This document shows positions 1 to 8,192 of a stretch of DNA of 64,000 bases, in pieces. Source of the stretch: Limnohabitans sp. T6-20 (lineage in GTDB: Bacteria > Pseudomonadota > Gammaproteobacteria > Burkholderiales > Burkholderiaceae_C). Under the pieces are notes generated by a model. It did not search any database. It was not told the DNA's origin and saw only the letters and a program-made list of their open reading frames with translations. The first letter of the stretch is position 1, and each line of letters starts with the position of its first letter. Made by a program: the position numbers and the translations under genes. The stretch spans positions 496,001 to 560,000 of the forward strand of contig NZ_NERW01000003.1 in the NCBI RefSeq assembly GCF_003063505.1. Direction: 5' to 3'.

Positions 1-179
1 AAAGGGTCTGGCGCCAGCCACATGACCCGGTCAAACATGGGGCTGTACACCGCCAGGTGATGCCAGACGATGAGCACGCAGCCGATGGCTTTGATCACAT
101 CCAGTAAAAACCAACGGCCTCCATCACTGGAGGCCGTTGCAGGGGAAAAATGACGAATCGAATCCAAATCAGCTTTCAA
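1..179 (-). CDS. Acyltransferase family 3 membrane protein, N-terminal part only
   Basis: This reading frame is open from codon 179-177 to the window edge, so only about the first 59 residues are present. Residues around LLDVIKAIGCVLIVWHH, followed by a YSPMFD segment, match the first membrane helix of acyltransferase-3 proteins. These are multi-helix membrane enzymes that O-acylate cell-surface sugars. No in-frame ATG exists, so the start must be a TTG at 179 or 167. GGGA lies 4 nt before the first and GAAAG 5 nt before the second. The frame begins just after the stop of the nitronate monooxygenase gene upstream. A terminator-like hairpin lies inside its first codons, which is odd. The start and exact substrate cannot be fixed from this fragment. 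Confidence 0.6.
   Translation of the reverse strand, partial: MKADLDSIRHFSPATASSDGGRWFLLDVIKAIGCVLIVWHHLAVYSPMFDRVMWLAPDP
105..139 (-). terminator. Terminator-like hairpin after the nitronate monooxygenase gene, inside the next reading frame
   Basis: Arms 112-122 and 129-139 pair perfectly over 11 bp with a 6-nt loop. On the minus strand the stem is followed by GG and then five T (110-106). It has the form of an intrinsic terminator for the gene ending at 189, but it lies within the beginning of the acyltransferase frame. Confidence 0.6.
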
Positions 180-188
180 CAGTTCCCA

Positions 189-1142
189 TCAAAGCGCCAG
201 TCTGGCGCGTGCAGCTGAGTATTCTCGCTTGAATTTGGCCACCAAATCGGCCGTGCTTTGCACCGCCTGGATGGCCCCAATGCCCTGACCGCAACCCCAG
301 ATGTCTTTCCAGGCTTTTTTGGCATCACCGCCAAAATTCATTTTGGTTGGATCGGACTCGGGCAGGTTCTCGGGGTCCAGGCCCGCCGCGCGGATCGATG
401 GCGCCAGGTAATTGCCGTGCACGCCTGTGAACAGGTTGCTGTAGACGATGTCATCCGAGTTGCTGTCGACGATGGCTTGCTTGTAGTCGTCTGCCGCACG
501 CGCTTCGTGCGTGGCAATGAAGGCCGAGCCAATGTAGGCAAAGTCTGCGCCCATGGCTTGCGCGGCCAAAATGGCATCGCCCGAAGCGATCGAGCCCGAC
601 AAAGCCACCGGACCGTCGAACCACTGGCGGATTTCCTGAATCAGGGCAAACGGGCTCTTGACACCCGCATGACCACCAGCACCTGCTGCCACGGCGATCA
701 GACCATCAGCGCCTTTCTCGATGGCTTTGTGTGCATGCTTGTTGTTGATGACATCGTGCAGCACCACGCCACCATAGCTGTGTGCCGCCGCGTTGATCTC
801 TTCGCGTGCACCCAAGGAAGTGATGATGATTGGCACCTTGTATTTCACGCACAAGGCCATGTCGTGCTCCAGACGGTCATTGCTCTTGTGCACGATCTGG
901 TTGATGGCAAACGGTGCGGCAGGCTTGTCCGGGTTGGCTTTGTTGTAGGCGGCAAGTGCTTCGGTGATTTCAATCAACCACTCTTCAAGTTGCGCAGCAG
1001 GACGCGCATTGAGCGCCGGCATGGAGCCGACCACACCTGCTTTGCATTGCTCAATCACCAACTTGGGGTTGCTGATGATGAACAGGGGCGAAGCGATGGC
1101 AGGAAATGGCAGGTGGGCCAGAACGGGGGGCAACTTGGACAT
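189..1142 (-). CDS. Nitronate monooxygenase / 2-nitropropane dioxygenase family protein
   Basis: The 317-residue protein is an FMN-dependent TIM barrel that would oxidise nitronates (propionate 3-nitronate or alkyl nitronates) in the cytoplasm. Visible family features are the N-terminal PAIASPLFIISNP stretch, the glycine-rich AAGAGGHAG segment near residue 152 that binds the FMN phosphate and carries the usual active-site histidine, and GADFAYIGSAFIAT near residue 200. Length is normal for the family. The gene follows the acyl-CoA dehydrogenase gene on the same strand, separated by a terminator. In betaproteobacteria such enzymes often sit among acyl-CoA metabolism genes. Some annotated family members are enoyl-ACP reductase II-like, so the true substrate is open. 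Confidence 0.85.
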   Translation of the reverse strand: MSKLPPVLAHLPFPAIASPLFIISNPKLVIEQCKAGVVGSMPALNARPAAQLEEWLIEITEALAAYNKANPDKPAAPFAINQIVHKSNDRLEHDMALCVKYKVPIIITSLGAREEINAAAHSYGGVVLHDVINNKHAHKAIEKGADGLIAVAAGAGGHAGVKSPFALIQEIRQWFDGPVALSGSIASGDAILAAQAMGADFAYIGSAFIATHEARAADDYKQAIVDSNSDDIVYSNLFTGVHGNYLAPSIRAAGLDPENLPESDPTKMNFGGDAKKAWKDIWGCGQGIGAIQAVQSTADLVAKFKREYSAARARLAL

Positions 1143-1239
1143 GGGGTCTCCTCAAATGATGAACTGATTGTGTAAGACCGGAGCAGAGATGGCTGTCGGC
1201 GCGGAGACACGCCAGCCAACATGCAACCGCCCAAAACCA

Positions 1240-1267
1240 ACAGGCCCGCCCGAAGGTGCGGGCCTGT
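1240..1267 (-). terminator. Intrinsic terminator after the acyl-CoA dehydrogenase gene
   Basis: Arms CAGGCCCGC (1241-1249) and GCGGGCCTG (1258-1266) pair fully, with an extra A-T pair outside. On the minus strand TTGGTTTTGGG follows, so the U-tract is imperfect. Confidence 0.65.
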
Positions 1268-1293
1268 CAGGCTTCAGCCGTGGACAGGCAAAC

Positions 1294-3087
1294 TCAGAAC
1301 GCGTCGAGCGCCAGTTCCGTCACGCTGCCTGCGCCTTCGACGATGCTGTCGCGGATGCCGGGCACCTTGGACAGGATGTGGTCGGCGTAGAAACGCGCTG
1401 TCGTGACCTTGCTGGCCATGAAAGCGGCGTCTTGGGCTTGTGCCTCGGGTGTCAAGGCCACCAGCATGGCGCGGCCCATCTGCCAGCCTGCCATCAGGTT
1501 GCCGGTGAGCATCAGGTAAGGCACGCTGCCTGCGAACACGTCGTTGGGCTTGGCTTTGGTGTTGCCTGCCACGAAGTTGACCACGTCCACAAAGGCTTCG
1601 CGGGCGGCCTTCAGGCGCTTGGCCATGGCCTGCGCGTCGGCGTTGCCAGAGGCCACCAGTTGCGCCTCGGTTTGGGCCACTTGATCGGCCAGGGCTTTGG
1701 CGGTTTGACCACCGTCGCGCGAGGTCTTGCGACCGACCAGGTCGTTGGCCTGGATGGCGGTGGTGCCTTCGTAAATGGTCAGGATCTTGGCGTCGCGGTA
1801 GTACTGGGCGCAGCCGGTTTCTTCGATGAAGCCCATGCCGCCGTGCACCTGCACGCCCAAGCTGGTGACTTCCAGGCTCATCTCGGTGCTGTAGCCCTTG
1901 ACCAGCGGCACCATGAATTCATAGAAGGACTGGTTTTGCTTGCGCACTTCGGCATCGGGGTGGTGGTGCGCGGCATCGTAGGCGGCGGCGGCCACCGAGG
2001 CCAGCGAACGGCAGCCTTCGGTGTAGGCGCGCATGGTCATGAGCATGCGGCGCACATCGGGGTGGTGAATGATGGGGCCAGCTGCCGGCAAGCTGCCGTC
2101 GACTGGGCGGCTTTGCACACGGTCACGGGCGTACTGCACGGCATGCTGGTACGCGCGCTCGGCGATCGAGATCCCCTGCACGCCCACCGCATAGCGGGCG
2201 GCATTCATCATGATGAACATGTATTCGAGGCCACGGTTTTCCTCACCAACCAAGAAGCCGGTGGCGCCGCCGTGGTCGCCGTATTGCAACACCGCCGTGG
2301 GGCTGGCCTTGATGCCCATTTTGTGCTCGATGGAGACGCAATGCACATCGTTGCGCGCGCCCAGGGAGCCATCGCCATTGACCATGAATTTGGGCACCAC
2401 AAACAGACTGATGCCTTTGACGCCCTCGGGCGCACCCTGCACACGGGCCAACACCAGGTGGATGATGTTGTCGGCCATGTCGTGCTCACCGTAGGTGATG
2501 TAGATCTTGGTGCCAAAGACTTTGTAGGTGCCATCGGGCTGGGGCTCGGCGCGGGTGCGCACAGCCGCCAGATCGGAGCCTGCCTGAGGCTCGGTCAGGT
2601 TCATGGTGCCGGTCCACTCACCCGAGATGAGTTTTTCAAGGTACTTGGCCTTCATGTCGTCCGAGCCTGCCGTCAGCAGCGCTTCGATCGCGCCATCGGT
2701 CAGCATGGGGCACAGGGCAAAACTCATGTTGGCCGAATTGAGCATCTCGCCGCAAGCCGCGCCAATGGTCTTGGGCAAGCCCTGACCACCAAACTCGGCC
2801 GGGTGCTGCAGGCTTTGCCAGCCGCCTTCGGTGAATTGCTTGTAGGCCTCCTTGAAGCCGGGCGTGGTCGTCACCTGGTTACCGCTGTGGTGAAAAGACG
2901 GGTTCTTGTCACCTTCCCAGTTCAGCGGCGCGATGACTTCAGTGTTGAGCTTGCCGCATTCCTCCAGCACCGCTTGCGCGGTTTCCAGACCGGCGTCTTC
3001 AAAGCCGGGAATCTGCGCGATCTGGTCGATGCGGGCCAGGTGCTCGATGTTGAACAGCATGTCTTTGAGGGGGGCGGTGTAGCTCAT
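1294..3087 (-). CDS. Acyl-CoA dehydrogenase, long form with extra C-terminal domain
   Basis: The enzyme oxidises an acyl-CoA to the 2-enoyl-CoA and passes electrons to ETF, whose genes lie just upstream. The start at 3087 (MSYTAPLKD) has GGAG 7 nt before it and gives 597 residues. An in-frame ATG 33 nt further upstream lacks such a site. [10 protein letters not shown] is the FAD-binding signature. The IYEGTTAIQ segment places the likely catalytic base at Glu440. The length and the C-terminal extension after residue about 460 match the roughly 600-residue subfamily that includes DmdC (3-methylmercaptopropionyl-CoA dehydrogenase) and FadE-type paralogues. Substrate chain length cannot be read from sequence alone. 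Confidence 0.9.
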   Translation of the reverse strand: MSYTAPLKDMLFNIEHLARIDQIAQIPGFEDAGLETAQAVLEECGKLNTEVIAPLNWEGDKNPSFHHSGNQVTTTPGFKEAYKQFTEGGWQSLQHPAEFGGQGLPKTIGAACGEMLNSANMSFALCPMLTDGAIEALLTAGSDDMKAKYLEKLISGEWTGTMNLTEPQAGSDLAAVRTRAEPQPDGTYKVFGTKIYITYGEHDMADNIIHLVLARVQGAPEGVKGISLFVVPKFMVNGDGSLGARNDVHCVSIEHKMGIKASPTAVLQYGDHGGATGFLVGEENRGLEYMFIMMNAARYAVGVQGISIAERAYQHAVQYARDRVQSRPVDGSLPAAGPIIHHPDVRRMLMTMRAYTEGCRSLASVAAAAYDAAHHHPDAEVRKQNQSFYEFMVPLVKGYSTEMSLEVTSLGVQVHGGMGFIEETGCAQYYRDAKILTIYEGTTAIQANDLVGRKTSRDGGQTAKALADQVAQTEAQLVASGNADAQAMAKRLKAAREAFVDVVNFVAGNTKAKPNDVFAGSVPYLMLTGNLMAGWQMGRAMLVALTPEAQAQDAAFMASKVTTARFYADHILSKVPGIRDSIVEGAGSVTELALDAF

Positions 3088-3118
3088 GAAAGTCTCCGGT
3101 AAGTCTGGGTTTGGGTAC

Positions 3119-3147
3119 AAAAAAGACCTCTCTCGGAGGCCTTTTTT
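3119..3147. terminator. Bidirectional terminator between etfA and the acyl-CoA dehydrogenase gene
   Basis: Arms 3119-3130 and 3136-3147 pair with one A-C mismatch: an A6 tract, GACCTC, a 5-nt loop, GAGGCC, then T6. It would end etfBA transcripts on the minus strand, so the dehydrogenase gene may need its own promoter. Confidence 0.75.
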
Positions 3148-3162
3148 GCAGTCGTCAAATGA

Positions 3163-4095
3163 TCACAGTGCGTTGGTCAATTCAGGCACAGCGGCAAACA
3201 GATCAGCCTCCAGGCCAAAGTCAGCCACGCTGAAGATCGGGGCTTCAGGGTCCTTGTTGATCGCCACGATCACTTTGGAGTCCTTCATGCCCGCCAAGTG
3301 CTGGATCGCACCCGAGATGCCGCAAGCCACATACAACTGAGGCGCAACGATCTTGCCGGTCTGACCCACTTGCAGGTCGTTGGCGGCATAACCGGCATCG
3401 ACTGCAGCGCGGCTGGCACCAATCGCTGCACCCAGCTTGTCGGCCAGGGGGGTCATCACTTCGTTGAACTTCTCCGAGCTGCCCAAAGCGCGGCCACCCG
3501 AGACGATGATCTTGGCGGCGGTCAGTTCTGGGCGGTCGTTCTTGGCGATCTCGCTGCGCGTGAAGCTGCTCTTGCCGCTGTCGGCCTGAGCTGCAGCGGC
3601 TTCCACCGCTGCGCTGCCACCGGTGGCGGCTGCGGCGTCAAAGCCGGTGGTGCGCACGGTGATGACTTTGGTCGCGTCGGTGCTTTGCACGGTGGCGATG
3701 GCGTTGCCTGCGTAGATCGGGCGCTCGAACGTGTCGGCCGAATCCACTTTGGTCACGTCGCTGATCTGGGCCACATCGAGCTTGGCCGCCACGCGGGGGG
3801 CGACGTTTTTGCCAGCAGCGGTGGCAGGGAACAGGATGTGGCTGTAGTGGCCTGCGATGGCCAGCACCTGGGCTGCAACGTTTTCAGCCAGGCCGTGGGC
3901 CAAGGCTTCGCTGTCGGCGTGGATCACTTTGGACACGCCAGCAATCTGCGCGGCAGCTTGTGCTGCGGCAGCGGCGTTGTGGCCAGCGACCAGCACGTGC
4001 ACGTCACCGCCGCAAGCGGCGGCAGCGGTCACGGTGTTCAGGGTCGCGCCTTTGATCGAGGCGTTGTCGTGTTCTGCAATAACGAGGGATGTCAT
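3163..4095 (-). CDS. etfA: Electron transfer flavoprotein subunit alpha
   Basis: ETF carries electrons from acyl-CoA dehydrogenases to ETF:quinone oxidoreductase. The 310-residue alpha subunit holds the FAD. The C-terminal FAD domain shows SGGRALGS (199-206), GQTGK (244-248), GISGAIQH (259-266) and NKDPEAPIF (280-288). AAGGAAA precedes the ATG at 4095. It is transcribed after etfB, with 98 nt between them that contain a paired REP-like element. Length and motifs are canonical. Confidence 0.96.
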   Translation of the reverse strand: MTSLVIAEHDNASIKGATLNTVTAAAACGGDVHVLVAGHNAAAAAQAAAQIAGVSKVIHADSEALAHGLAENVAAQVLAIAGHYSHILFPATAAGKNVAPRVAAKLDVAQISDVTKVDSADTFERPIYAGNAIATVQSTDATKVITVRTTGFDAAAATGGSAAVEAAAAQADSGKSSFTRSEIAKNDRPELTAAKIIVSGGRALGSSEKFNEVMTPLADKLGAAIGASRAAVDAGYAANDLQVGQTGKIVAPQLYVACGISGAIQHLAGMKDSKVIVAINKDPEAPIFSVADFGLEADLFAAVPELTNAL

Positions 4096-4120
4096 GTTTT
4101 TTCCTTGATTCGTTGTTTCT

Positions 4121-4186
4121 GTAGGAGCGAGCCCCTGCTCGCGAATGGTTGTTCACCACCATTCGGCCGCGGGGGCGGCCTCCCAC
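4121..4186. repeat. Paired REP-like palindromes between etfB and etfA (REPIN-type)
   Basis: Unit A (4121-4146) reads GTAGGAG, contains a GCGAGC/GCTCGC stem, and ends CGAAT. Unit B (4161-4186) is inverted: ATTCG, then a GGCCGC/GCGGCC stem, then CTCCCAC. A 14-nt spacer separates them. Related units occur at 59273-59347 and 62332-62400, all outside genes. Position inside the etfBA operon means it would form a hairpin in the message between the two cistrons. Confidence 0.75.
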
Positions 4187-4193
4187 ATGGACT

Positions 4194-4949
4194 TCAGATG
4201 ACCTTGGCCACGTTCTTGAGCTTGTCCACCAGCGTGGCGACATCGGGCACCTTGATGCCGGCGCTGCGCTTGGCAGGCTCTGCCACTTTGAGTGTCTTGA
4301 TGCGGGGAGCCACATCGACGCCCAAGTCTTCAGGCTTGAAGGTGTCGAGTTGCTTTTTCTTGGCCTTCATGATGTTGGGCAGCGTCACGTAGCGCGGCTC
4401 GTTCAGGCGCAAGTCGGTGGTCACCACCGCTGGCAGGCTGATGCTCAGCACTTCCAGGCCGCCGTCGATCTCGCGGGTCACTTGGGCTTTGCCGTCCACG
4501 ATCTCGACCTTGGAGGCGAAAGTCGCTTGGGGCAAGTCGGCCAAAGCAGCCAACATCTGGCCGGTCTGGTTGCAGTCGTCGTCAATGGCTTGCTTGCCCA
4601 AAATGATCAGGCCGGGTTGCTCTTTGTCGACCAGCGCCTTGAGCAGCTTGGCCACGGCCAAAGGCTGCAAGTCCATATCAGCGGGGGTCTCGACCAGGAT
4701 GCCACGGTCTGCACCGATGGCCATGGCGGTGCGCAGGGTTTCCTGGCACTGTGCCACGCCGCAAGAGACGGCGATCACTTCGGTGGCGAAGCCTTTTTCT
4801 TTCAGGCGCACAGCTTCTTCGACGGCGATCTCGTCAAAGGGGTTCATGCTCATCTTGACGTTGGCAATGTCCACGCCGGAGCCATCGGACTTGACACGGA
4901 CTTTGACGTTGTAGTCCACGACCCGCTTCACGGGAACCAGAATTTTCAT
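4194..4949 (-). CDS. etfB: Electron transfer flavoprotein subunit beta
   Basis: This 251-residue subunit pairs with EtfA and binds AMP. It begins [14 protein letters not shown], typical of the family, and carries [20 protein letters not shown] and [15 protein letters not shown], which line the AMP and dehydrogenase-docking region. GGAG sits 8 nt before the ATG. It is the first gene of the operon and faces the TRAP transporter genes across a 296-bp divergent region with two candidate operator palindromes. Confidence 0.96.
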   Translation of the reverse strand: MKILVPVKRVVDYNVKVRVKSDGSGVDIANVKMSMNPFDEIAVEEAVRLKEKGFATEVIAVSCGVAQCQETLRTAMAIGADRGILVETPADMDLQPLAVAKLLKALVDKEQPGLIILGKQAIDDDCNQTGQMLAALADLPQATFASKVEIVDGKAQVTREIDGGLEVLSISLPAVVTTDLRLNEPRYVTLPNIMKAKKKQLDTFKPEDLGVDVAPRIKTLKVAEPAKRSAGIKVPDVATLVDKLKNVAKVI

Positions 4950-5014
4950 GAAAGCATCTCCATTGATAGATCAAAACCAGCGACGTTTTGAAACACGCCA
5001 TTGAGGGAAATCAG

Positions 5015-5036
5015 TTGACGTTAACGTAAACGTCAA
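5015..5036. promoter_or_regulatory. Palindromic operator candidate upstream of etfBA
   Basis: Arms TTGACGTT (5015-5022) and AACGTCAA (5029-5036) are perfect inverted repeats around AACGTA. It lies 66 nt before the etfB ATG. The pattern resembles operators of MerR-type LiuR regulators of branched-chain and fatty acid breakdown, whose regulons in proteobacteria can include etf genes. That assignment comes from memory of the motif and is not tested. Confidence 0.55.
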
Positions 5037-5147
5037 TTGTGCATCAAAACACTTTTAAAACCATGAATTATGGACAAAAAAGCACGGTCGTTCGTATTTT
5101 CCAGACTGCATTCTGTCATTTTTTCAACATCCTAACCCCGGGAATTC

Positions 5148-5161
5148 ACCGACCAATCGGT
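5148..5161. promoter_or_regulatory. Short palindrome ACCGA-N4-TCGGT before the TRAP operon
   Basis: Five-base arms at 5148-5152 and 5157-5161 surround CCAA, 85 nt before the transporter start. The shape is common among TetR-family operators. No regulator gene is next to it, and a 10-base match can arise by chance. The rest of 4950-5245 holds no gene. Confidence 0.3.
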
Positions 5162-5245
5162 TGGCGAATCAGGGTTAGCATGGAGTGCGTTCTGGCCGAA
5201 TCCAGATTAGATTATGTTTTGTAACCAATTTGACGGAGCATTTTG

Positions 5246-6262
5246 ATGAAAAAAACCCTGATTTCCATGGCCGCTGTCGCCCTGACCAGCTTGACAGGTT
5301 TGGCACAAGCGCAAACGGTGTTGACCGTCTCCAGCTGGCTCCCCCCAACGCACACGGCCAGCATGGCGCAAAAGGAATGGTGCGATCTGTTGACAGAAAA
5401 CACCAAGGGTCGCATCAAGTGCAACATCTTGCCCCGCGGTGTCACACCCGCACCAGGCACTTATGACGCCGTCAAAAACGGTCTGGCTGATCTGTCTTAC
5501 ACCGTGCACGGCTACACGCCAGGTCGTTTCGTGATGACACAAATGACCGAATTGCCTTTCCTGGGCAACAGCGCGGAAACCATTTCGGTGGCTCTGAGCC
5601 GCGTCACAGGCAAGCACCCTGAATTCGCAGCCGAACACCAAGGCGTCAAGGTCCTGACCTTGTTCTCTCACGGTCCTGGCATCGTGTTCAACACCAAACG
5701 CCCCATCACCAAAGTGGACGATCTCAGCGGTCTGAAGTTCCGCGTGGGTGGCGGCATGGTCAACGAAATGTCCAAAGCACTCGGCATGAACGTGACCTTG
5801 AAGCCTGCGCCTGACTCTTATGAACTGCTGTCCAGCGGCGTGATGGACGGCACCCTGTTCCCGGCCGAATCGACCGAGTCGTTCAAGATCGACAAGATCA
5901 TCAAGCACGCCACCACCTTCCCCGGTGGCATGTACAACACCAGCTTCGTCTTCATGATGAACCAGGCCAAGTACGAGAAGCTGTCGCCTGAAGACAAAAA
6001 GGCCGTGGACGACATCTCTGGCGAAACCGCAGCGCGCATCTTTGGTCGTGGCTGGGACAAAGTGGACCGCCGCGCCTTTGCCTTGATGCAAGCCAACGGC
6101 GTGGTCATCACCAAGGCCGATGCCAAATTCGTCAAAGAAGTCAAGGACAAGACTGCACCGCTGGAGCAAGCTTGGGTCAAGGCCGCTGAGGGCAAGGGCC
6201 TGAAGAACCCTGCCAAAGTGCTGGCCGACTTCCGTGCCGAAATCATCAAACTGGAAAAGTAA
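5246..6262 (+). CDS. TRAP transporter solute-binding protein (DctP family)
   Basis: This periplasmic protein captures an organic acid and delivers it to the QM permease encoded next. The 338-residue product starts with a signal peptide (residues 1 to about 23, cleavage after AQA). The GLKFRVGGGMVNEM segment near residue 160 has the arginine that usually salt-bridges the substrate carboxylate. The ATG at 5246 was chosen because GGAG lies 8 nt upstream. A TTG directly before it is less likely. A stable hairpin follows the gene before the small permease, consistent with the binding protein being made in excess. The ligand is unknown. Confidence 0.92.
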   Translation: MKKTLISMAAVALTSLTGLAQAQTVLTVSSWLPPTHTASMAQKEWCDLLTENTKGRIKCNILPRGVTPAPGTYDAVKNGLADLSYTVHGYTPGRFVMTQMTELPFLGNSAETISVALSRVTGKHPEFAAEHQGVKVLTLFSHGPGIVFNTKRPITKVDDLSGLKFRVGGGMVNEMSKALGMNVTLKPAPDSYELLSSGVMDGTLFPAESTESFKIDKIIKHATTFPGGMYNTSFVFMMNQAKYEKLSPEDKKAVDDISGETAARIFGRGWDKVDRRAFALMQANGVVITKADAKFVKEVKDKTAPLEQAWVKAAEGKGLKNPAKVLADFRAEIIKLEK

Positions 6263-6296
6263 TTCCCACTTTGCCGCGAGCGCAAAAGGAATACCC

Positions 6297-6327
6297 GGCA
6301 GTCCCTGTCCGCAAGGCGGGGACTGCC
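6297..6327 (+). promoter_or_regulatory. Intercistronic hairpin between binding protein and small permease
   Basis: GGCAGTCCC (6297-6305) pairs perfectly with GGGACTGCC (6319-6327), followed by TTTGAATTT. The only good ribosome-binding sequence for the next gene (GGGGA, 6318-6322) falls in the 3' arm. It may act as a partial terminator, a 3' end stabiliser, or a block on translation of the permease. Confidence 0.65.
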
Positions 6328-6328
6328 T

Positions 6329-6826
6329 TTGAATTTGAAAGACCCGATTTTGAAAAAATTGCTTGAAACCCTCAGCGGGCTGCTGGCCGGAATCGCCCTG
6401 TTTGCGATCATGGTCCTGACCTTTCTGGACGTTGGCGGGCGCAAACTGTTCGACAACTCCATCACAGGCTCGCTCGAACTGACTGAACTCTTGATGGTCG
6501 TCGTCATCTTTGGTGCGCTGCCCCTGGTGTCCGAACGCGGTGAGCATGTGGTGTTCGACTCCTTGGACCCCTACTTGCCTGAATTCGTTCAAAAAATCCA
6601 ACGCGCCCTGGTGCACCTGCTTTGCGCGGGCTCACTGCTTGCACTGGGCTGGTTGATGTGGAAAACAGGTGGCGACTTTCTGGAAACGGGTGAAACCACC
6701 GCCCAACTCAAAATCCTCAAGGCCCCCTTCATTTATGGCATGGGCCTGCTGTGCGCCTTCACCGGCGTCATCCACTTGGGCTTGATGTTCAAGGAACAAC
6801 AAGACAACGAAGGAGGCGTACTGTGA
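6329..6826 (+). CDS. TRAP transporter small permease (DctQ family)
   Basis: The 165-residue inner-membrane protein has the four hydrophobic helices of DctQ subunits (about 12-35, 48-66, 87-109 and 132-152). It partners the large permease encoded downstream, with which its stop codon overlaps by 4 nt. No ATG is available. TTG at 6329 follows GGGGA by 6 nt, but TTG at 6335 is possible. Both the rare start and the upstream hairpin suggest low translation relative to the binding protein. Confidence 0.88.
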   Translation: MNLKDPILKKLLETLSGLLAGIALFAIMVLTFLDVGGRKLFDNSITGSLELTELLMVVVIFGALPLVSERGEHVVFDSLDPYLPEFVQKIQRALVHLLCAGSLLALGWLMWKTGGDFLETGETTAQLKILKAPFIYGMGLLCAFTGVIHLGLMFKEQQDNEGGVL

Positions 6827-8115
6827 TTGAAGCGCTGATTGGATTTGCGGCCATTTTTGGCCTGGCGCTCTTGCGCGTACCGCTGGCTTTCTCCATGGGC
6901 CTCGTGGGTCTTGTGGGCATTGGCCTGACCCGAGGCTGGATGCCCGCCTTCGCCAGCACAGCCCAAGTCGTTTACGAGACCGGATTCGCTTACACCCTGT
7001 CGGTGATCCCGTTGTTCATCTTGATGGGCAATTTTGTGGCCCGCGCCGGTCTGGCGCATGAGCTGTTCCATGCGGCCTACACCTTCATTGGACACCGTCG
7101 TGGCGGCCTGGCGCACGCCACCATCGCTGCTTGCGCGGGCTTTGGTGCCATCTGCGGTTCGTCGATAGCAACTGCGGCGACCATGAGCAAAGTCGCTTAC
7201 CCGTCGATGAAAAAGCTCGGCTACAGCGATGCCTTGTCTACCGGCGTGATCGCCGCGGGCGGCACCTTGGGCATCATGATTCCTCCCTCCACCATCATGG
7301 TCATCTACGGCATCATCACCGAGACCCACATCGGCAAGCTGTTTGCAGCAGGCGTGATCCCCGGCCTCCTGACCGCCATATTGATGATGGTGGCAGTGGT
7401 CATCATGACTTCGCGTGACCCGCAGCATGCCCCCGCAGGTGAAAAATTCACCTGGTCCCAACGCTGGGCTGCCTTGCGCGGCATCTGGGGCGTGTTGCTG
7501 CTGGTGGTGATCGTATTGGGCGGCATCTATGGCGGCTTCTTCACCGCCACAGAAGGCGCGGGCATGGGTGCCATGGGTGCCTTCCTGTTTGCCGTTGCAC
7601 GCGGTGCGCTGAGCTTCAAAGCCTTGTTCGAGGTATTGGTCGAGTCGGCCCGTACCACCGCCATGCTGTTCACCTTGCTGATTGCCGCGACGATCTTCGC
7701 CAATTTTGTGAACTTCACCAGCATGCCCATGGAACTCAAGGAGTGGATCACCCACCTGGGACTGTCACCGATCATGGTCGTTGCCGCCATGATGCTGATT
7801 TACGTGATCCTGGGGACCGTGATGGAAGAGCTGACGATGGTGCTGTTGACCATTCCCTTGTTCTTCCCGATCGTGGTTCAACTCGGCTTTGACCCGGTCT
7901 GGTTTGGCGTACTGATCGTGATGGTCATTCAAATTGGCCTGATCTCGCCACCCGTGGGCATGAACCTGTTTGTGCTCAACACCTTGTTGCCCAAAGTCGG
8001 CCTGGGCACCATCTTCCGTGGCGTGTGGCCACTGGTGCTGGTGCTGGTCATCACGCTGGGCATCTTGCTGGCATTCCCCAGCCTGAGCCTGTGGCTGCCG
8101 TCCATGATGGACTGA
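6823..8115 (+). CDS. TRAP transporter large permease (DctM family)
   Basis: This 430-residue multi-helix protein is the sodium-coupled transport channel of the TRAP system. It starts at GTG 6823, seven nt after AGGAGG, inside the end of the small permease gene (GTGA overlap). Family motifs include GFGAICGSSIATAATM near residue 105, GGTLGIMIPPSTIMVIYG near 150 and a late SPPVGMNLFVLN stretch. A strong terminator closes the three-gene operon. The substrate is not predictable from the permease. Confidence 0.93.
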   Translation: MIEALIGFAAIFGLALLRVPLAFSMGLVGLVGIGLTRGWMPAFASTAQVVYETGFAYTLSVIPLFILMGNFVARAGLAHELFHAAYTFIGHRRGGLAHATIAACAGFGAICGSSIATAATMSKVAYPSMKKLGYSDALSTGVIAAGGTLGIMIPPSTIMVIYGIITETHIGKLFAAGVIPGLLTAILMMVAVVIMTSRDPQHAPAGEKFTWSQRWAALRGIWGVLLLVVIVLGGIYGGFFTATEGAGMGAMGAFLFAVARGALSFKALFEVLVESARTTAMLFTLLIAATIFANFVNFTSMPMELKEWITHLGLSPIMVVAAMMLIYVILGTVMEELTMVLLTIPLFFPIVVQLGFDPVWFGVLIVMVIQIGLISPPVGMNLFVLNTLLPKVGLGTIFRGVWPLVLVLVITLGILLAFPSLSLWLPSMMD

Positions 8116-8138
8116 AGTCCCGGCACTTCAAGCCCAAA

Positions 8139-8164
8139 GGCACACCCCAGAGTGTGCCTTTTTT
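8139..8164 (+). terminator. Terminator of the TRAP operon
   Basis: GGCACAC (8139-8145) and GTGTGCC (8152-8158) pair around a 6-nt loop and are followed by seven T. Confidence 0.85.
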
Positions 8165-8192
8165 CATGGACATCACTAAGAAGATACGGCTC

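Noticed and set aside
1168..3102. A 644-codon open frame opposite the acyl-CoA dehydrogenase gene
   Set aside because: It is the complement of a well-recognised gene, has a His/Gly/Val-rich composition typical of GC-rich antisense frames, and matches no family.
5039..5224. A 61-codon plus-strand frame in the etf/TRAP divergent region
   Set aside because: It has no homology, overlaps operator-like sequences and lacks a ribosome-binding site. The region is regulatory.
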